Made by a program: the position numbers and the translations under genes
Shown: positions 7,363 to 8,144 of the stretch, piece by piece
Layout: every line of letters begins with the position of its first letter
Numbering within the stretch: position 1 is the first letter of the stretch
NCBI GenBank assembly: GCA_003220195.1
Contig: QHRT01000046.1
Span: 1-8,144 of the forward strand
Direction: 5' to 3'
Origin: Candidatus Rokuibacteriota bacterium
Lineage (GTDB): Bacteria > Methylomirabilota > Methylomirabilia > Rokubacteriales > CSP1-6
Length of the DNA: 8,144 nt
The notes under the pieces: model-generated
Told to the model about the DNA's origin: nothing
Databases searched by the model: none
The model's input: only the letters and a program-made list of their open reading frames with translations

Positions 7363-8124
7363 ATGGCAAGATTGACACGGATCACTGCGCTGTTCACTGC
7401 GGCGATCGTGCTGGGATTCTGCCAGCTCGCGCTCGCCGCTGACCCGCAGCAGAGCGACTTCGACGCGTGCAATCGCGAAGCGAAGGCGCTGGCGAGCACG
7501 ACCGGCAGCGCGCCGTCCGCGTCGCCGAGCACGGGTGGAACGATCGGCAGCCGACCGGATGCCAGCGGTGGCATGCGGGCGGGCGGAAGCGCGTCGGGCA
7601 GCGCGACGTCGCCGAGCACGTCCGGTGGAGTGTCGGGCAGCGTGAGCAGCGGCACCTCAGGCTCGACCATGCCGAGCACCGGTAGCTCGACCGGCGGAAG
7701 CGTCTCCGGCAGCACGAGCACGCCGTCGTACGGCGGCAGCGCTTCCGGCAGCGCGACCTCGCCCAGCACGTCCGGTGGAAGCGTGTCCGGCAGCGTCACC
7801 TCGCCGAGCACGTCCGATCGTAGTGCCTCCGGCAGCGTCACGTCGCCGAGCCCGTCGGACCGCCGCGCGTCGGGCAGCGGCACGATGTCCGGCACGTCTG
7901 ACCGTAGCTCTTCCGGTACCGGCAGCACGTCCGGCACGTCCGATCGCAGCGCGTCCGGGAGCGGCACGATGTCGGGGACGTCCGGCAGCACCAGCACGTC
8001 GGGCACCATGAGCGGCTCCGCGTCGCGCGACGACCAGCGGCTGCTCAGCGGTATGTCTTCGGCGGGACAGGATCCGGCGTACAAGCAGGCGTTCCTCGAC
8101 TGCATGAAGCGCCGCGGGTTCTAG
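7363..8124 (+). CDS. Exported Ser/Gly/Thr-rich repeat protein with two flanking cysteines, function unknown
   Basis: This 253-residue protein starts at ATG 7363, preceded by AGGAGG (7349-7354) at 8 nt. An out-of-frame ATG at 7358 is ignored. Residues 1-25 are a clear signal peptide: MARLTR, a hydrophobic core, and the AxA cleavage site at ALA, followed by ADPQQ. The mature N terminus has DFDACNREAKA (Cys36), and the C terminus ends YKQAFLDCMKRRGF (Cys247). The two ends look like one small helical domain whose halves could be joined by a disulfide. Residues 48-221 are almost only Ser, Gly, Thr, Ala and Pro, with repeated SDR. From 129 to 212 they form six 14-residue tandem copies. The centre is probably disordered and expandable. 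A surface or periplasmic role is inferred; I do not recognise the family with certainty. Confidence 0.8.
   Translation: MARLTRITALFTAAIVLGFCQLALAADPQQSDFDACNREAKALASTTGSAPSASPSTGGTIGSRPDASGGMRAGGSASGSATSPSTSGGVSGSVSSGTSGSTMPSTGSSTGGSVSGSTSTPSYGGSASGSATSPSTSGGSVSGSVTSPSTSDRSASGSVTSPSPSDRRASGSGTMSGTSDRSSSGTGSTSGTSDRSASGSGTMSGTSGSTSTSGTMSGSASRDDQRLLSGMSSAGQDPAYKQAFLDCMKRRGF
7747..7998 (+). repeat. Six tandem 42-bp coding repeats (14 residues each)
   Basis: Six in-register units code for variants of GSVTSPSTSDRSAS: GSATSPSTSGGSVS, GSVTSPSTSDRSAS, GSVTSPSPSDRRAS, GSGTMSGTSDRSSS, GTGSTSGTSDRSAS and GSGTMSGTSGSTST. A shorter run (SGTMSGSAS) follows, and two 13-residue relatives lie earlier (residues 79-91 and 116-128). 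The last copies share TMSGTS rather than TSPSTS, so the array has diverged into two subtypes. Codons vary between copies, which argues against a very recent expansion. Confidence 0.85.
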
Positions 8125-8144
8125 GAGCGATCGAGCAACACACG

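Noticed and set aside
7747..7998. CRISPR-like array
   Set aside because: The 42-bp units are back-to-back, in frame and coding, without unique spacers.
7176..8105. 309-codon minus-strand frame with regular LPDALRSDVPDV-like repeats
   Set aside because: It is the antisense reading of the 42-bp repeats and runs into the tRNA-Leu gene. The sense frame has a signal peptide and a strong ribosome binding site, so the antisense frame is an artefact.

Overview
The window looks like chromosomal DNA of a G+C-rich, free-living Gram-negative bacterium. The sequence alone does not fix the phylum. The tig-clpP-clpX order, an ExeA/GspA-type ATPase, a probable c-type cytochrome oxidoreductase and secreted low-complexity proteins would suit a poorly cultured lineage such as Binatota, Methylomirabilota or a deltaproteobacterial relative, but this is a guess. 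No phage, insertion sequence, CRISPR array or antibiotic-resistance gene was seen.

Layout. Positions 1-126 (+) hold the last 41 codons of a gene that probably encodes a di-heme (DUF1111-type) oxidoreductase. It converges on a minus-strand protein-quality-control operon, with a strong hairpin between them. Transcribed right to left, the operon is tig (trigger factor, 4146-2878), clpP (2843-2199), clpX (2134-887) and rsmI (965-189). rsmI sits where many bacteria carry lon, and its only ordinary start codon lies 79 nt inside clpX. Upstream on the same strand (6093-4333) is a membrane-anchored AAA+ ATPase of the ExeA/GspA kind. Its extracytoplasmic part is a tail of about 255 residues rich in Pro, Ala and Ser, built from degenerate repeats of about 66-70 residues. 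The peptidoglycan-binding domain expected in this family is missing. Divergent from it (6423-6905, +) is a small exported protein with five cysteines and lower G+C third positions. A tRNA-Leu(UAG) gene with encoded CCA lies at 7226-7140 (-), with a good promoter and a terminator hairpin. The window ends with an exported Ser/Gly/Thr-rich protein (7363-8124, +). Its centre is a six-copy array of 14-residue repeats set between two short conserved-looking ends, each with one cysteine.

How the genes work together. Trigger factor receives nascent chains at the ribosome exit tunnel, ClpX unfolds substrates and feeds them to ClpP, and RsmI methylates 16S rRNA, so the operon couples translation to protein quality control. 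The right half is accessory: a tail-bearing envelope ATPase and two small exported proteins of unknown role. A functional link among these three is only inferred from proximity. The best candidates for something new are the ATPase with its repeat stalk and C-terminal IIDWLL motif, and the repeat-expanded secreted protein. Neither is shown here to form a new system.
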